NCBI RefSeq assembly: GCF_030161575.1
Contig: NZ_BSUL01000001.1
Coordinates: 868,001 to 932,000, forward strand
Reading direction: 5' to 3'
From: Arenivirga flava
Lineage (GTDB): Bacteria > Actinomycetota > Actinomycetes > Actinomycetales > Microbacteriaceae
Length of the DNA stretch: 64,000 nucleotides
Each line of letters opens with the position of its first letter. The first letter of the stretch is position 1. The notes beneath the pieces are model-generated. The model did no database searches. It was not told the origin of the DNA and worked only from the letters and a program-made list of their open reading frames with translations. Positions 40,275-50,039 of the stretch are shown one piece after another. The position numbers were made by a program, and so were the translations under genes.

Positions 40275-41603
40275 TCAGCCCTCGGAGCGTCGTCGCCACG
40301 CCCGCGCGACGGCCCGCCAGAGCGGAGCGACCTCGATGCCCTCGCTCTCGCGCATCCGCTGCCGCGTGCGGCGCCGGGCCCGCAGCAGCATCACGACGCC
40401 GAAGCCGACGACGACGTACTGCACGAGGAAGGCGAGGCGGAACGAGTCCCAGGCGAACAGATCGGATGCGCCGCCGGCGGCGACGCGGGCGCGGTCGACG
40501 AGGTCGAGGACGAGGCCGATGGAGTACATCATCACGAAGCTCGCGAGGAAGCCGCCCACGTTGACCACACCGTTGGCGGAGCCGAGGCTGCGCAGCGGGT
40601 TGAAGGTGCGCGCGAAGTCGAAGCCGATGAACGAGCCCGGCCCGCCGACCCCGATGACCACGATGAGGACGACGAGCATCCACAGCGGCGGCTCCTCCGG
40701 CCAGGCGAGCGTCGCCGCCCACGCGAGTGCGAGCGCGACGACGATCCCCAGCACGAGGTTCGACCTGCGCATCGGGTAGCGCGCCGTCAGGATGCCGAGC
40801 AGCGGACCGCTGAGCACCCCGGAGACGACGAGCAGCGTGAGCATCGCCGCCGCCTCGCCGCGCGTGTAGCCGAGGCCGATCAGGAACGGGGTGCCCCAGA
40901 GGAGGGCGAAAACGGTGCCGGAGGACTGCGTCACGAAGTGCGACCAGAAGCCGAGCCGCGTGCCGGGACGGCGCATGGCCTCGACGACCGAGCGTCCCGC
41001 CTCGCGCAGCGTGGTCGCGCGGTCGATCTCCGGCGCATCCGGCGCCGCGTTGGCCACCACGAGCAGCACGACGAGGAGCGCGACGAGCGACAGCGCCCCA
41101 GCCACGGCGAAGGACCAGGTCCAACCGACGCCGTGCAGCGCCCAGGCGAACGGCAGGGCCGACAGCAGCTGGCCGAGCTGGCCGACGTTGCCGGTCCACT
41201 GCGAGAGCTGGGGCAGCACCCGTCCGGAAAACCAGTTGGTGAGCAGGCGGATGACGGAGATGAAGATCATCGCGTCGCCGACGCCGACGAGCACCCGGCC
41301 GATGACGGCCACCGGGAACTCGGTCGCCAGGCCGATGGTGATCTGCCCCGTGCCCAGCAGCGCGGACCCGGTCACGATCAGCGCCTTCGGGCCGACCCGG
41401 TCGAGCAGCACGCCGACGGGAACCTGCATGCCGGCGTACACCACGATCTGCAGGACGGCGAGCGTCGAGAGCGCGGATGCGGAGACCGCGAAGCGCTCGG
41501 TCGCATCGACGCCGGCCACGCCGAGCGATGAGCGCTGGAGCACGGCCAGGACGTAGGCCGCGACGGCGGCACCCCAGACGGACCAGGAGCGAGCGGAGTT
41601 CAT
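40275..41603 (-). CDS. MFS transporter
   Basis: A 442-residue transporter with twelve hydrophobic helices. Helix 2-3 loop: VGVLLDRVGPKALIVTG. It resembles MFS members of the nitrate/glycerol-phosphate porter branch without clear substrate motifs. The C-terminus is Arg-rich (RARRRTRQRMRE). It follows PAC2 on the same strand with 19 bp between, so co-transcription is possible. Confidence 0.87.
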   Translation of the reverse strand: MNSARSWSVWGAAVAAYVLAVLQRSSLGVAGVDATERFAVSASALSTLAVLQIVVYAGMQVPVGVLLDRVGPKALIVTGSALLGTGQITIGLATEFPVAVIGRVLVGVGDAMIFISVIRLLTNWFSGRVLPQLSQWTGNVGQLGQLLSALPFAWALHGVGWTWSFAVAGALSLVALLVVLLVVANAAPDAPEIDRATTLREAGRSVVEAMRRPGTRLGFWSHFVTQSSGTVFALLWGTPFLIGLGYTRGEAAAMLTLLVVSGVLSGPLLGILTARYPMRRSNLVLGIVVALALAWAATLAWPEEPPLWMLVVLIVVIGVGGPGSFIGFDFARTFNPLRSLGSANGVVNVGGFLASFVMMYSIGLVLDLVDRARVAAGGASDLFAWDSFRLAFLVQYVVVGFGVVMLLRARRRTRQRMRESEGIEVAPLWRAVARAWRRRSEG

Positions 41604-41622
41604 GGAGCGGGATGCGCGGGGT

Positions 41623-42552
41623 TCACGCGAGCGGGGGCTCGCCGTCGTCGTCGCGCCGGCTCGCCAGGAAGCGCTCGAGCTCGGCGGCGATCTCGTCGGC
41701 GCTCGGCAGGGCCCCGTCCTCGTCGGTGAGCGGCGAGCGCAGCGGCGAGGCGTTCTGCATGTAGTCGTCGTGCCGCTCCTCGAGCGTGCCGACGAGCCGC
41801 GAGAGCTCGCTGTTGTCCTCCACCTGATCGTCGACCTTGGCGAGGTACTCGCGGTCCTCGTCGCGCAGCAGGTCCGTCGGGAAGACGAGCCCTGTCGCCG
41901 CGCTGACGGATTCGAGCGCCGCGACCGCCGCTCCGGGGTTCTCCGTCTCTGCGAGGTAGTGCGGTACGAGCAGCACGAGGCCCGCGGTGGGGTGCTGCAG
42001 CTCCTGCAGCCGGTACTCGACCAGCTGCAGCGCGTTGCCGGGCACCTGGCTGCGCGGACGCCAGACCGACAGCGCATCGGCGAGCTCGCGCCGGTTGCCG
42101 CTGACGGTGATGCCGATCGGCCGCGTGTGCGGCACCGGCATGGGGATGGCGTGCACCCAGGTGGTCGTCGACACGCGGTAGCGGTCCACGATGCCGACGA
42201 TGGCGGCCGCGAAGCGCTCCCACTGGAAGTCCGGCTCGAAACCGGTCAGCAGCAGGAAGGGGTGCCCGAGCTCGTCGACCACCAGGTCGAGCGCGAGCCT
42301 GGCCGGCGCGTAATCGGTGAGGCGGTCGCCGTCGAACGTGAAGATCGGCCGGCGCGCCCGGTAGTCGAGCAGCGCGTCGTTGTCGAAGACGAGGACCTCG
42401 CTGTGCTCGAGGTGCTCGAGGAGGTGCTCGGAGATCTGACCGACGACGGAGCCGGCGTCGGTGAAGCCGGTCAGACCGGCGACGAGCGGCAGCCCTTCCG
42501 GCACTCCGTCGAGACCGTCGGCGAGGTCGTACAGACCTGAGGGATCGAGCAT
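41623..42552 (-). CDS. PAC2-family protein
   Basis: A 309-residue protein of the PAC2 family, whose eukaryotic and archaeal members act as proteasome-assembly or chaperone-like proteins; the actinobacterial role is unknown. Segments VAGLTGFTDAGSVVGQ and FDNDALLDYRARRP are typical. The acidic C-terminus ends with two helices (SADEIAAELERFLASRRD). Leaderless ATG 7 nt after TAGGCT. Divergent from pepA. Confidence 0.9.
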   Translation of the reverse strand: MLDPSGLYDLADGLDGVPEGLPLVAGLTGFTDAGSVVGQISEHLLEHLEHSEVLVFDNDALLDYRARRPIFTFDGDRLTDYAPARLALDLVVDELGHPFLLLTGFEPDFQWERFAAAIVGIVDRYRVSTTTWVHAIPMPVPHTRPIGITVSGNRRELADALSVWRPRSQVPGNALQLVEYRLQELQHPTAGLVLLVPHYLAETENPGAAVAALESVSAATGLVFPTDLLRDEDREYLAKVDDQVEDNSELSRLVGTLEERHDDYMQNASPLRSPLTDEDGALPSADEIAAELERFLASRRDDDGEPPLA

Positions 42553-42559
42553 GCCGTCC

Positions 42560-42565
42560 AGCCTA
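42560..42565 (-). promoter_or_regulatory. -10 box, leaderless start of PAC2 gene
   Basis: TAGGCT on the minus strand, 7 nt before the ATG at 42552. Confidence 0.55.
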
Positions 42566-42643
42566 GGGCGACGCGCTCGGCCTCGCGGCGCGGGTGCGAG
42601 CGCCGACAGCGAACAGGCGCGCGGCGCCCCGCCGGCCGCTCGA

Positions 42644-42649
42644 TAGGGT
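42644..42649 (+). promoter_or_regulatory. -10 box, leaderless start of pepA
   Basis: TAGGGT, 6 nt before the ATG at 42656, with no room for a ribosome-binding site. Confidence 0.6.
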
Positions 42650-42655
42650 TGCCGC

Positions 42656-44130
42656 ATGAGCCTTCCCAGCCTCGAGATCAGCACGCAGCCCGCCATCGAC
42701 ATCCCCGGGCAGGTGCTCGTCCTCGGCGTGCGTTCGACCGCCGACGGCCCTGAGCTGCTGATCGAGGATGCGGCGCTGCAGGCCGCGCTCGGCGCGATCG
42801 GCGCGACCGGCTCCGCCGACCAGCTGCTGCGCCTGCCGGGCTCCGACGCCGCCGACTCGATCGCGCTCATCGGACTGGGCGCCGCGACGGATGCGGATGC
42901 GCTCCGCTACGCCGCCGGCAGCGCCCTGCGCCAGCTGCGGGGCGTCGACCGCGTCGTGCTCGCGCTGCCCGCAGACGACGCGGCGTCGCTGGCCGCGGTC
43001 GCGGAGGGCGCCGGCCTCGGCGCGTACCGCTTCGCCGGCTACAAGAGCGCGGGGAACGGCGAGGACCGCGGACCCGCATCCGCCGTCGTCATCCCGACCG
43101 CGGTGGAGGACGCCGCCGCGATCCTCGAGCGCGCCCGGGTGGTCGCCGAGGCCGTGCACCGCGTGCGGGACCTCGTGAACACCCCGGCCAACGACCTCTA
43201 CCCGGGCAACCTCGCGGAGCGCGCCGCCGAGCTGGCGGCAGTCGCTGGGGTCGATGCCGCGATCCTCGACGAGGACGCGCTGGCCGCCGGAGGTTTTGGA
43301 GGCCTGCTCGGCGTCGGCAGCGGGTCGCCTCGCGGCCCGCGCATGGTGCGGCTCGACTGGAACCCCGCCGGTGCCGAGCGGCACCTCGCGCTCGTCGGCA
43401 AGGGCATCACCTTCGACACCGGGGGCTCTCGCTCAAGCCGGCCGCGTCGATGGTCGGCATGAAGTACGACATGACCGGTGCCGCCTCGGTGCTCGCCTCG
43501 GTCCTCGCGGTGGCGGCGCTGGAGCTGCCCGTGCGCGTGACCGGCTGGCTGTGCCTCGCCGAGAACATGCCCTCGGGCACGGCGACCCGCCCGGGGGACG
43601 TGCTCACGATCAAGGGCGGCACGACCGTGGAGGTGCTGAACACCGACGCCGAGGGGCGCCTCGTGCTGGCCGACGGACTCGTCGCCGCGGCGGAGGACGG
43701 GCCGGACGCGATCGTCGACATCGCGACCCTGACGGGGGCTGCGCGCGTGGCCCTCGGCGACCGCATCGTCGGCACCATGGGCGACCGCGATCTGGTCGCC
43801 CGGGTGCTCGAGACCGCCGAGTCGGTTGGCGAGGAGTTCTGGGCCATGCCGCTGCCGCCGTACCTGCGCCGCAAGCTCGACTCGGACATCGCTGACATCG
43901 CCAACGCCAAGATGGGCGACCCCGCGGGCGGCATGCTCTTGGCGGGGCTCTTCCTGCAGGAGTTCGTCGGCACCCGCCCGGACGGCACCCCGATCCCCTG
44001 GGCCCACCTCGACATCGCCGGCCCCGCGAACAACGGCGTGGGCGCCTACGGCTTCACCCCGAAGGGCTCCAGCGGCGTGGGGGTCCGCACCCTCATCAGC
44101 CTGGCGGAGCGCCTCAGCCGCGGGGTGTAG
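42656..44130 (+). CDS. pepA: Leucyl aminopeptidase, M17 family, with an apparent single-base frameshift
   Basis: Cytosolic hexameric metallo-aminopeptidase. The catalytic M17 motifs are GKGITFDTGG...SLKP, MKYDMTGAA and the signature NTDAEGRLVL, all expected metal ligands being present. The frame breaks exactly within TGGLSLKP: five Gs at 43421-43425 should be six. Correcting it gives 491 residues, the normal length. The leaderless ATG follows TAGGGT. A sequencing error is the likeliest cause. Confidence 0.93.
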
Positions 44131-44222
44131 GGTCGGACCCGGCGCGACCTGCGCCTTCTCCGGTGCGCCGAACACCACCCGGCTCACCGACATCTCAACC
44201 TGTAGCACGAGGGAGTTGCTGG

Positions 44223-45595
44223 GTGTCGGAACAGAACTTTGACATCGTCGTTCTCGGCGGGGGAGCGGCGGCTACGCTGCCGCGCTGCGGGGCGTCCAGC
44301 TCGGCCTCTCCGTCGCGCTGATCGAGAAGGACAAGGTGGGCGGCACCTGCCTCCACCGCGGATGCATCCCGACGAAGGCGCTGCTGCACGCGGCCGAAAT
44401 CGCGGACGGCGTCAAGGACAGCGAGAAGTACGGCGTCAAGGCCTCGTTCGACAGCATCGACATCGCCGGTGTGACCGCGTACCGCGAGGAGGTCGTCTCC
44501 TCGAAGTTCAAGGGCCTCCAGGGTCTGCTGAAGGCGCGCAAGATCACCACGATCGCCGGCGAGGGCAAGCTGGTCGGCCCGAACACGGTGCAGGTCGGCG
44601 ACGACCGCATCACCGGCAAGCACGTCGTGGTGGCCACCGGGTCCTACTCGCGCAGCCTGCCCGGCCTCGAGATCGGGGGCCGTGTGATCACCTCCGAGGG
44701 CGCCCTCGCGCTCGACTTCGTGCCCAAGAAGGTGGCCGTGCTCGGCGGCGGCGTGATCGGCGTCGAGTTCGCCAGCGTCTGGAAGTCGTTCGGCGCGGAC
44801 GTCACGATCATCGAAGGGCTCCCGCACCTCGTCCCCAACGAGGAGGAGTCGATCTCGAAGGCCCTCGAGCGGGCGTTCCGCAAGCGCGGCATCGACTACA
44901 AGCTCGGCGTGCGCTTCTCCGGCGTGACCCAGGACGACGACGGCGTCGTCGTCACCCTCGAGAACGGCGAGACCGTCGAGGCGGAGCTGCTGCTCGTCGC
45001 CGTCGGCCGCGGGCCCTCGACCGCCGGCCTCGGCTTCGAGGAGCAGGGCGTCACCGTGGACCGCGGCTTCGTCATCACCAACGAGCGCCTCCAGACGAGC
45101 GTCCCGTCGATCTACGCCGTCGGCGACATCGTGCCCGGCCTGCAGCTCGCGCACCGCGGCTTCCAGCAGGGCATCTTCGTGGCCGAGGAGATCGCGGGCC
45201 TGAAGCCCGTCGTGATCGAGGACGTCAACATCCCCAAGGTCACCTACTCCGAGCCCGAGGTCGCCTCGGTCGGCTACACCGAGGCGAAGGCGAAGGAGCA
45301 GTTCGGCGCCGACAAGGTCTCGAGCTACGAGTACAATCTCGCCGGCAACGGCAAGAGCCACATCATCGGCACGAGCGGATCGATCAAGGTCGTCCGCGTG
45401 CAGGATGGCCCGGTCGTCGGCGTGCACATGATCGGCGCCCGCGTCGGCGAGCTGATCGGCGAGGCTCAGCTCGCCGTGAACTGGGAGGCGTACCCCGAGG
45501 ACGTCGCCCCCCTCATCCACGCGCACCCGACCCAGAACGAGGCGCTCGGCGAGGCCTTCCTCGCGCTCGCAGGCAAGCCCCTGCACGCCCTCTGA
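44223..45595 (+). CDS. lpd: Dihydrolipoyl dehydrogenase (E3), with an apparent single-base frameshift
   Basis: FAD flavoprotein that reoxidises lipoamide in the 2-oxoacid dehydrogenase complexes. The GTG start begins SEQNFDIVVLGGG, and the frame breaks at that FAD loop: five Gs at 44259-44263 should be six, giving GGGSGGYAAALRGVQLGLS. The redox disulfide is GGTCLHRGCIPTK. The NAD motif is AVLGGGVIGVEFASV and the interface His-Glu pair is in IHAHPTQNEALGEAF. Restored length is 457 residues. Upstream of sucB, 44 bp apart. Confidence 0.94.
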
Positions 45596-45639
45596 GCCAC
45601 CACGACCCGCAACGACTGCAGAAATAAGGAGCAACGCTG

Positions 45640-47060
45640 ATGAGCGAATCCGTCAACCTCCCGGCGCTCGGAGAGAGCGTCACCGAGGGAACGGTGACCC
45701 GCTGGCTGAAGAACGTGGGCGACCGCGTCGAGGTGGACGAGCCCCTGCTCGAGGTGTCGACCGACAAGGTCGACACCGAGATCCCCTCCCCGTCGCCGGC
45801 GTCATCGAGGAGATCCTCGTCCAGGAGGACGAGACCGTCGAGGTCGGCACCGCCCTGGTGCGCATCGGCGACGGCTCCTCGGCTCCGGCCGACGACGTCC
45901 CCGCCGAGGAGGCACCCGCGGAGGAGGCTCCTGCCGAGGAGGCACCCGCGGAGGAGGCTCCTGCCGAGGAGGCGCCCGCGGAGGAGGCTCCCGCCGAAGA
46001 GGCCCCCGCCGAGCAGCCGGCCGCCGAGGAGGCCCCGGCCGAGCAGTCCGCTGCGGAGCCTGAGAAGGCTCCGGCTCCGGCCGAGCAGGCCCCCGCCGAG
46101 CCCGCGAAGGCACCTGCCGCCGCTCCGGCCGCAGAGGCTCCTGCCGCGGACGCTTCCGCCGCCGGTTACGTCACCCCGCTCGTGCGCAAGCTCGCGAACG
46201 AGCAGGGCGTCGACCTGTCGACCGTCACCGGTTCCGGCGTGGGCGGACGCATCCGCAAGGAGGACGTGCTCGCCGCCGCCAAGTCGTCGGGCTCCGCTGC
46301 AGAGGCCCCCGCCGCCAAGGCGTCGACGAAGCTCCCCGTCTCGGACCTGCGCGGCACCACGGTCAAGATGACCCGTCTGCGCAAGGTCGTCGCCGAGCGC
46401 GCGGTCGCCTCGCTGCAGCAGACGGCACAACTGACCTCGGTCGTCGAGGTCGACGTCACGAAGCTCGCGACGCTGCGCGACAAGGTCAAGGGCGAGTTCC
46501 TCGAGAAGACCGGCAACAAGCTCTCGTTCCTGCCGTTCTTCACCCTGGCCGCCGCCGAGGCGCTCAAGGCCTACCCGATCATCAACTCGACGGTGGACGG
46601 CGACAGCATCGTCTACCCGGCGAGCGAGAACATCTCGATCGCGGTCGACACCGAGCGCGGCCTGCTCACGCCCGTCGTGCGCGACGCCGGCGAGCTCGAC
46701 CTCGCGGGCTTCGCCGCCCAGATCGCCGATCTGGCCCAGCGCACCCGCGACAACCAGCTCAAGCCCGACGAGCTCTCCGGCGGCACCTTCACGGTGACCA
46801 ACACCGGATCGCGCGGCGCGCTCTTCGACACCCCGGTGGTCTTCCTGCCGCAGTCGGCGATCCTCGGCACGGGCATCGTGACCAAGCGCCCCGGTGTGGT
46901 GAAGGTGGACGGCCAGGAGGCCATCGCCATCCGCTCGTACGTCTACCTCGCGCTCTCGTACGACCACCGCACGATCGACGGCGCGGACGCCTCCCGGTTC
47001 CTCGTCGCGATCAAGAACCGCCTCGAGGAGGCGGAGTTCACCGCGGATCTCGGCATCTGA
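45640..47060 (+). CDS. sucB: 2-oxoacid dehydrogenase E2 (dihydrolipoyl succinyl-/acetyltransferase), frameshifted
   Basis: E2 core enzyme. One N-terminal lipoyl domain (lipoyl Lys in STDKVDTE) precedes an acidic Ala/Pro linker with seven EEAPA repeats. Then come the peripheral subunit-binding domain ([20 protein letters not shown]) and the catalytic domain ending [15 protein letters not shown]. The frame breaks in the lipoyl domain after TEIPSP: four Cs at 45788-45791 should be five, giving [16 protein letters not shown]. Restored length is 473 residues. Which 2-oxoacid it serves is not decided by sequence; co-location with lpd suits either. Confidence 0.93.
45906..46010 (+). repeat. 15-bp tandem coding repeat (seven EEAPA units) in sucB linker
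   Basis: Seven 15-bp units, with a 30-bp higher-order period (alternating GCACCCGCG and GCTCCTGCC endings) in the first four. Encodes the flexible interdomain linker. Confidence 0.9.
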
Positions 47061-47079
47061 TCCGAGGCGGGAGACGCTC

Positions 47080-48567
47080 CTAGAGCAGATCGCGCAGACG
47101 CCAGCCGGCCTCGCTCCTCACGATGAGGAGCGAGGCCGCTGTCGTCTGCGGCGCCGCATCGGGGAAGGCAGCGGCCACGAGCACCGCTCCCCCGAGCTCC
47201 TGCACGATCCGGAGGTCGGCGGGCGCACCGAGCAGCTCCGCCGCGACGCCGTCCCGTTGCGTCGCGTCGACGCGGGCGCGGTCCTCGGCCAGCAGGGCCG
47301 AACCGGCCTGCAGCACGCCGTCGAGGCACGTGTGCTCGGCACGCCTCAGGCAGTCGTCGCGCGAGGCGAGCAGCGCGGAGGCCGCGGCCAACGCGTCGTC
47401 GCCCGTGATCGCGGCGTCGAGGGCGTCCGGCCCGGCCGCGCCGCGCGGCGCATCTCCATCCCGCACGCCCGCGGCGTCCCGAGCGGCGGCATCGGACGGC
47501 TCCGGACGCGGGTCGTGGCTCGACGTCGTCTCGGGCGGCGTGGCCGCAGCGGAATTCTCGCGCTGACCGTCGGCGCGCTGCAGCACGACGCCGCCGAGCG
47601 CGAGCAGGGTGACGACGGCGATGGCGCCGAGCACGCGGAACCGGGGACGGACCGAGGCGATCGAGCGTCGCAAGCGCCGTACGGGCGCCCACCGCTGCAC
47701 CGCACCGACCTCCGCGTCGACGAGACGTTCGAGCCACTCCGGCAGCTGCGCGGCGGCGAGCCAGCCGACGGGTCCCGCTCCGCTCGGCTCGACGTCGCGC
47801 TCCCCCGGCGGGGGCGCGTCGAGCCGGGCCGGCATCGCGGCGCTCGGCCGCTCCGCGACACGGCGGCCCGCTCCGGGGAACCGCACCGCCGCGGCGGGCG
47901 CCGCCCCGAAGAGCACCTCGAGCAGCTCGAAGGAGCGTCGCTGCGGTTCGTCACCGACGGCGGCCGCGAACTCCTCGATGCGCCGCCGCAGACCGGCACC
48001 CGCACCGTCGAGGTGCTCTGCGACGATCGCCGCGAGGGCGGTCAGCGCCTGCGCGTCGCGAGCCACCTCCTGCGAGCCGCTGCGCACCGCCTCGGAGGCC
48101 GGCCCGTCGGCGAACCGACTGAGAGCTCCGAGGCCGCCGAGCACGGGGGCGCCGTCCACCGCGAGGTGCACGGCGCCGGGGACGAGCGCGCCGTGCGCGA
48201 CACCGGCGGCGTGCATCCGCTCGACGGTCTCGGCGATCGGGGCCAGCAGCGTGACGGCTTCGCCCGCCGCGATCGTGCCGCGGCGCGCCAGCAGCGCCCC
48301 GAGCGTGAACGGCGACCAGCGCTCGAGCACGACGACCGGTTCGCCGTCGTCGCCCGTGGCGAGATCGAGCACCCTCGGCAGGTGCGGCGCGTCGATGCGC
48401 TCGATCGCATCCAGCTCGAGCAGCACCCGTCCCAGGGGGACGTGGGGCAGGAACCGCTTGAGAGCCACCGGGTCGCCTTCGCCCGCGGCGAGCAGCACCT
48501 CCGCCCGGTCGCCCCGCCCCAGACCGCGCAGCACGCGGTACCCGCCCGATGTCGTCTCATGCAGCAT
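47080..48567 (-). CDS. Membrane-anchored pseudokinase-like protein
   Basis: A 495-residue protein with a Ser/Thr-kinase-like N-terminal domain (residues about 8-200), a linker, one transmembrane helix (about residues 310-335: FRVLGAIAVVTLLALGG) and an Ala/Asp-rich extracytoplasmic tail. The ATP-site Lys is kept (VALKRF, Lys37), but the HRD loop reads HGALVPGAVHL and the DFG segment reads VLGGLGALS, so catalysis is unlikely. AGGA lies 7 nt before the ATG. It may act as a signalling scaffold; no partner is visible nearby. Confidence 0.75.
   Translation of the reverse strand: MLHETTSGGYRVLRGLGRGDRAEVLLAAGEGDPVALKRFLPHVPLGRVLLELDAIERIDAPHLPRVLDLATGDDGEPVVVLERWSPFTLGALLARRGTIAAGEAVTLLAPIAETVERMHAAGVAHGALVPGAVHLAVDGAPVLGGLGALSRFADGPASEAVRSGSQEVARDAQALTALAAIVAEHLDGAGAGLRRRIEEFAAAVGDEPQRRSFELLEVLFGAAPAAAVRFPGAGRRVAERPSAAMPARLDAPPPGERDVEPSGAGPVGWLAAAQLPEWLERLVDAEVGAVQRWAPVRRLRRSIASVRPRFRVLGAIAVVTLLALGGVVLQRADGQRENSAAATPPETTSSHDPRPEPSDAAARDAAGVRDGDAPRGAAGPDALDAAITGDDALAAASALLASRDDCLRRAEHTCLDGVLQAGSALLAEDRARVDATQRDGVAAELLGAPADLRIVQELGGAVLVAAAFPDAAPQTTAASLLIVRSEAGWRLRDLL
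47107..47137. terminator. sucB terminator embedded in the convergent pseudokinase gene
   Basis: Perfect 14-bp stem GGCCTCGCTCCTCA/TGAGGAGCGAGGCC with a CGA loop, 47 bp after the sucB stop. It lies wholly within the last codons of the opposite-strand gene. Confidence 0.65.
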
Positions 48568-48668
48568 GCGGGCATCCTGCGCCAGCGCCCCCGACCGCCG
48601 TCGCGGGACGTCCGGATCGGTGGGTTCATCGACACCCCCACGGCGTGGGAGGGGCGGTTCCGGTGCCC

Positions 48669-48674
48669 TATCCT
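48669..48674 (+). promoter_or_regulatory. -10 box, leaderless start of DUF4191 gene
   Basis: TATCCT, 7 nt before the ATG at 48682. Confidence 0.6.
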
Positions 48675-48681
48675 TGGCACT

Positions 48682-49392
48682 ATGGCACGCAACAGCAGCA
48701 CCCCCTCGACGCCGAAGGAACCCGGCCGCTTCAAGCAGATGTGGCAGGTCTTCCAGATGACCCGGCGGCACGACGCCACCGCGCTGCCGATCATGCTCGC
48801 GGGCTTCATCGTGCCCGTGCTGCTGGGCGTGCTGCTCGCCTTCGTGACCTCGGCCGGCAACATCCTCGGCTTCATCCTCTGGATCCTCGTCGGTCTGATG
48901 ACCGGTCTGCTCGTCTTCCTGCTGCTGCTGGGCCGGCTCGCCGAGCGCGCGGCCTTCCAGCAGATCGAAGGCCAGCCCGGTGCCGTCGGCGCCGTGCTCA
49001 AGAACGCTCTGCGTCGCGGATGGCGTGCGAGCGAGATGCCCGTCGCCGTGAACGGCAAGACCCAGGACGCGCTCTACCGCGCGGTCGGCAAGGGCGGTGT
49101 CGTGCTGATCAGCGAAGGCTCGGAGGGACGCACGAAGCGGATGTTCGACGACGAGCGCCGCAAGGTCGCCCGCATCCTGCCGAACGTGCCGATCGCCCGC
49201 GTGCACGTCGGCCCCGAGGACGACGCCGTGCCGCTGCACAGGCTCGCCCGCACCATCGCCAAGCGCAAGAAGGCGCTGAACAAGGCCGAGATCCTCGCCG
49301 TGGGCAACCGGTTGAGCTCGCTCGGGCAGAACGGCCTGCCGATCCCGAAGGGCGTCGACCCGATGCGCGTGCGCGCGCAGCGACCGCGTTGA
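48682..49392 (+). CDS. DUF4191 membrane protein
   Basis: A 236-residue protein with two adjacent transmembrane helices (residues about 34-80) and a basic cytosolic C-terminus (RRGWRASEMPVAVNGKTQDAL, KRKKALNKAEIL). The family is actinobacterial, of unknown function, and usually found between the lipoyl genes and glnA, as here. Leaderless start. A palindromic terminator follows. Confidence 0.9.
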   Translation: MARNSSTPSTPKEPGRFKQMWQVFQMTRRHDATALPIMLAGFIVPVLLGVLLAFVTSAGNILGFILWILVGLMTGLLVFLLLLGRLAERAAFQQIEGQPGAVGAVLKNALRRGWRASEMPVAVNGKTQDALYRAVGKGGVVLISEGSEGRTKRMFDDERRKVARILPNVPIARVHVGPEDDAVPLHRLARTIAKRKKALNKAEILAVGNRLSSLGQNGLPIPKGVDPMRVRAQRPR

Positions 49393-49412
49393 CCCGTCGA
49401 CGCTGAGACGAT

Positions 49413-49442
49413 GAGGGCCGGTGGCGATCGCCACCGGCCCTC
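49413..49442. terminator. Bidirectional terminator, DUF4191/RDD
   Basis: A perfect 30-bp inverted repeat centred on GGCGATCGCC between two convergent genes. Confidence 0.85.
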
Positions 49443-49454
49443 GTCGCGAGGGGG

Positions 49455-49910
49455 TCAGCGGCGCACGAGCACCGTGCCCGCGATGCGGTCGTGCAGGCCG
49501 CGCTGGTCCTGATCGAGCACGAGCGCCGGCACGACGAGCAGGATGAGCGCCGTGCGCACGAGCGGCCGCCACCACCCGATCCAGCCGCCGCGCAGCGGCA
49601 CGACCCGCACGCCGACGATGTGCTGACCGAGGCTGCCGGCGAGCACGAGGATCACGAGCACGCGGTGCACGACGAAGACCGCGGCGATGATCGTCTGGTG
49701 CAGCATGATCCGCCCCGCGTCGTCCGGCGCCGGATTCGGGAACAGCACGCCGGCGATCAGCACGGCCGCCCACCAGTCGATGACCAGGGCGATGAGGCGT
49801 CGACCGAAGCGCGCCACCGAGCGCGGACCCTGCTCCGGGAGGCCGAGCCGCTGCCCCGGGAATTCGCTGCGGGCAGGCTCGTGCGCTGCGGAGGAGGGGG
49901 CATCCTGCAA
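49455..49910 (-). CDS. RDD-family membrane protein, N-terminus uncertain
   Basis: A protein of about 150 residues with three hydrophobic helices (FGRRLIALVIDWWAAVLIAG; FVVHRVLVILVLAGSL; TALILLVVPALVL) and the RDD-type segment. The nearest in-frame start is a TTG at 49910 with no ribosome site. An ATG at 49903 would fit if the five-G run at 49896-49900 were six, so this may be another homopolymer error. Function unknown; divergent from glnA. Confidence 0.8.
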   Translation of the reverse strand: MQDAPSSAAHEPARSEFPGQRLGLPEQGPRSVARFGRRLIALVIDWWAAVLIAGVLFPNPAPDDAGRIMLHQTIIAAVFVVHRVLVILVLAGSLGQHIVGVRVVPLRGGWIGWWRPLVRTALILLVVPALVLDQDQRGLHDRIAGTVLVRR

Positions 49911-49931
49911 GGATAGTCGGCAGGGGTGCTC

Positions 49932-49969
49932 GTAACATGCCGGAAACATGAGTGACACCCCGGTGAAAC
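49932..49969 (+). promoter_or_regulatory. Tandem GlnR-type operator upstream of glnA1
   Basis: GTAAC-n6-GAAAC-n6-GACAC-n6-GAAAC, with exact 6-bp spacers. The half-sites match the GlnR consensus except the first base of the third. It lies 71-108 nt before the ATG, and the amtB gene carries the same arrangement. Confidence 0.82.
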
Positions 49970-50039
49970 CCCCGTCAATAGCCTCGTAGCGGCGCTGCGC
50001 CCGGCAGCCCGCACGCGACCCCATTTGGAGAGCCATCAC

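Noticed and set aside
45906..46010. Regular short repeats considered as a CRISPR array
   Set aside because: Units are contiguous, 15 bp, in frame and without spacers; they encode the sucB linker.
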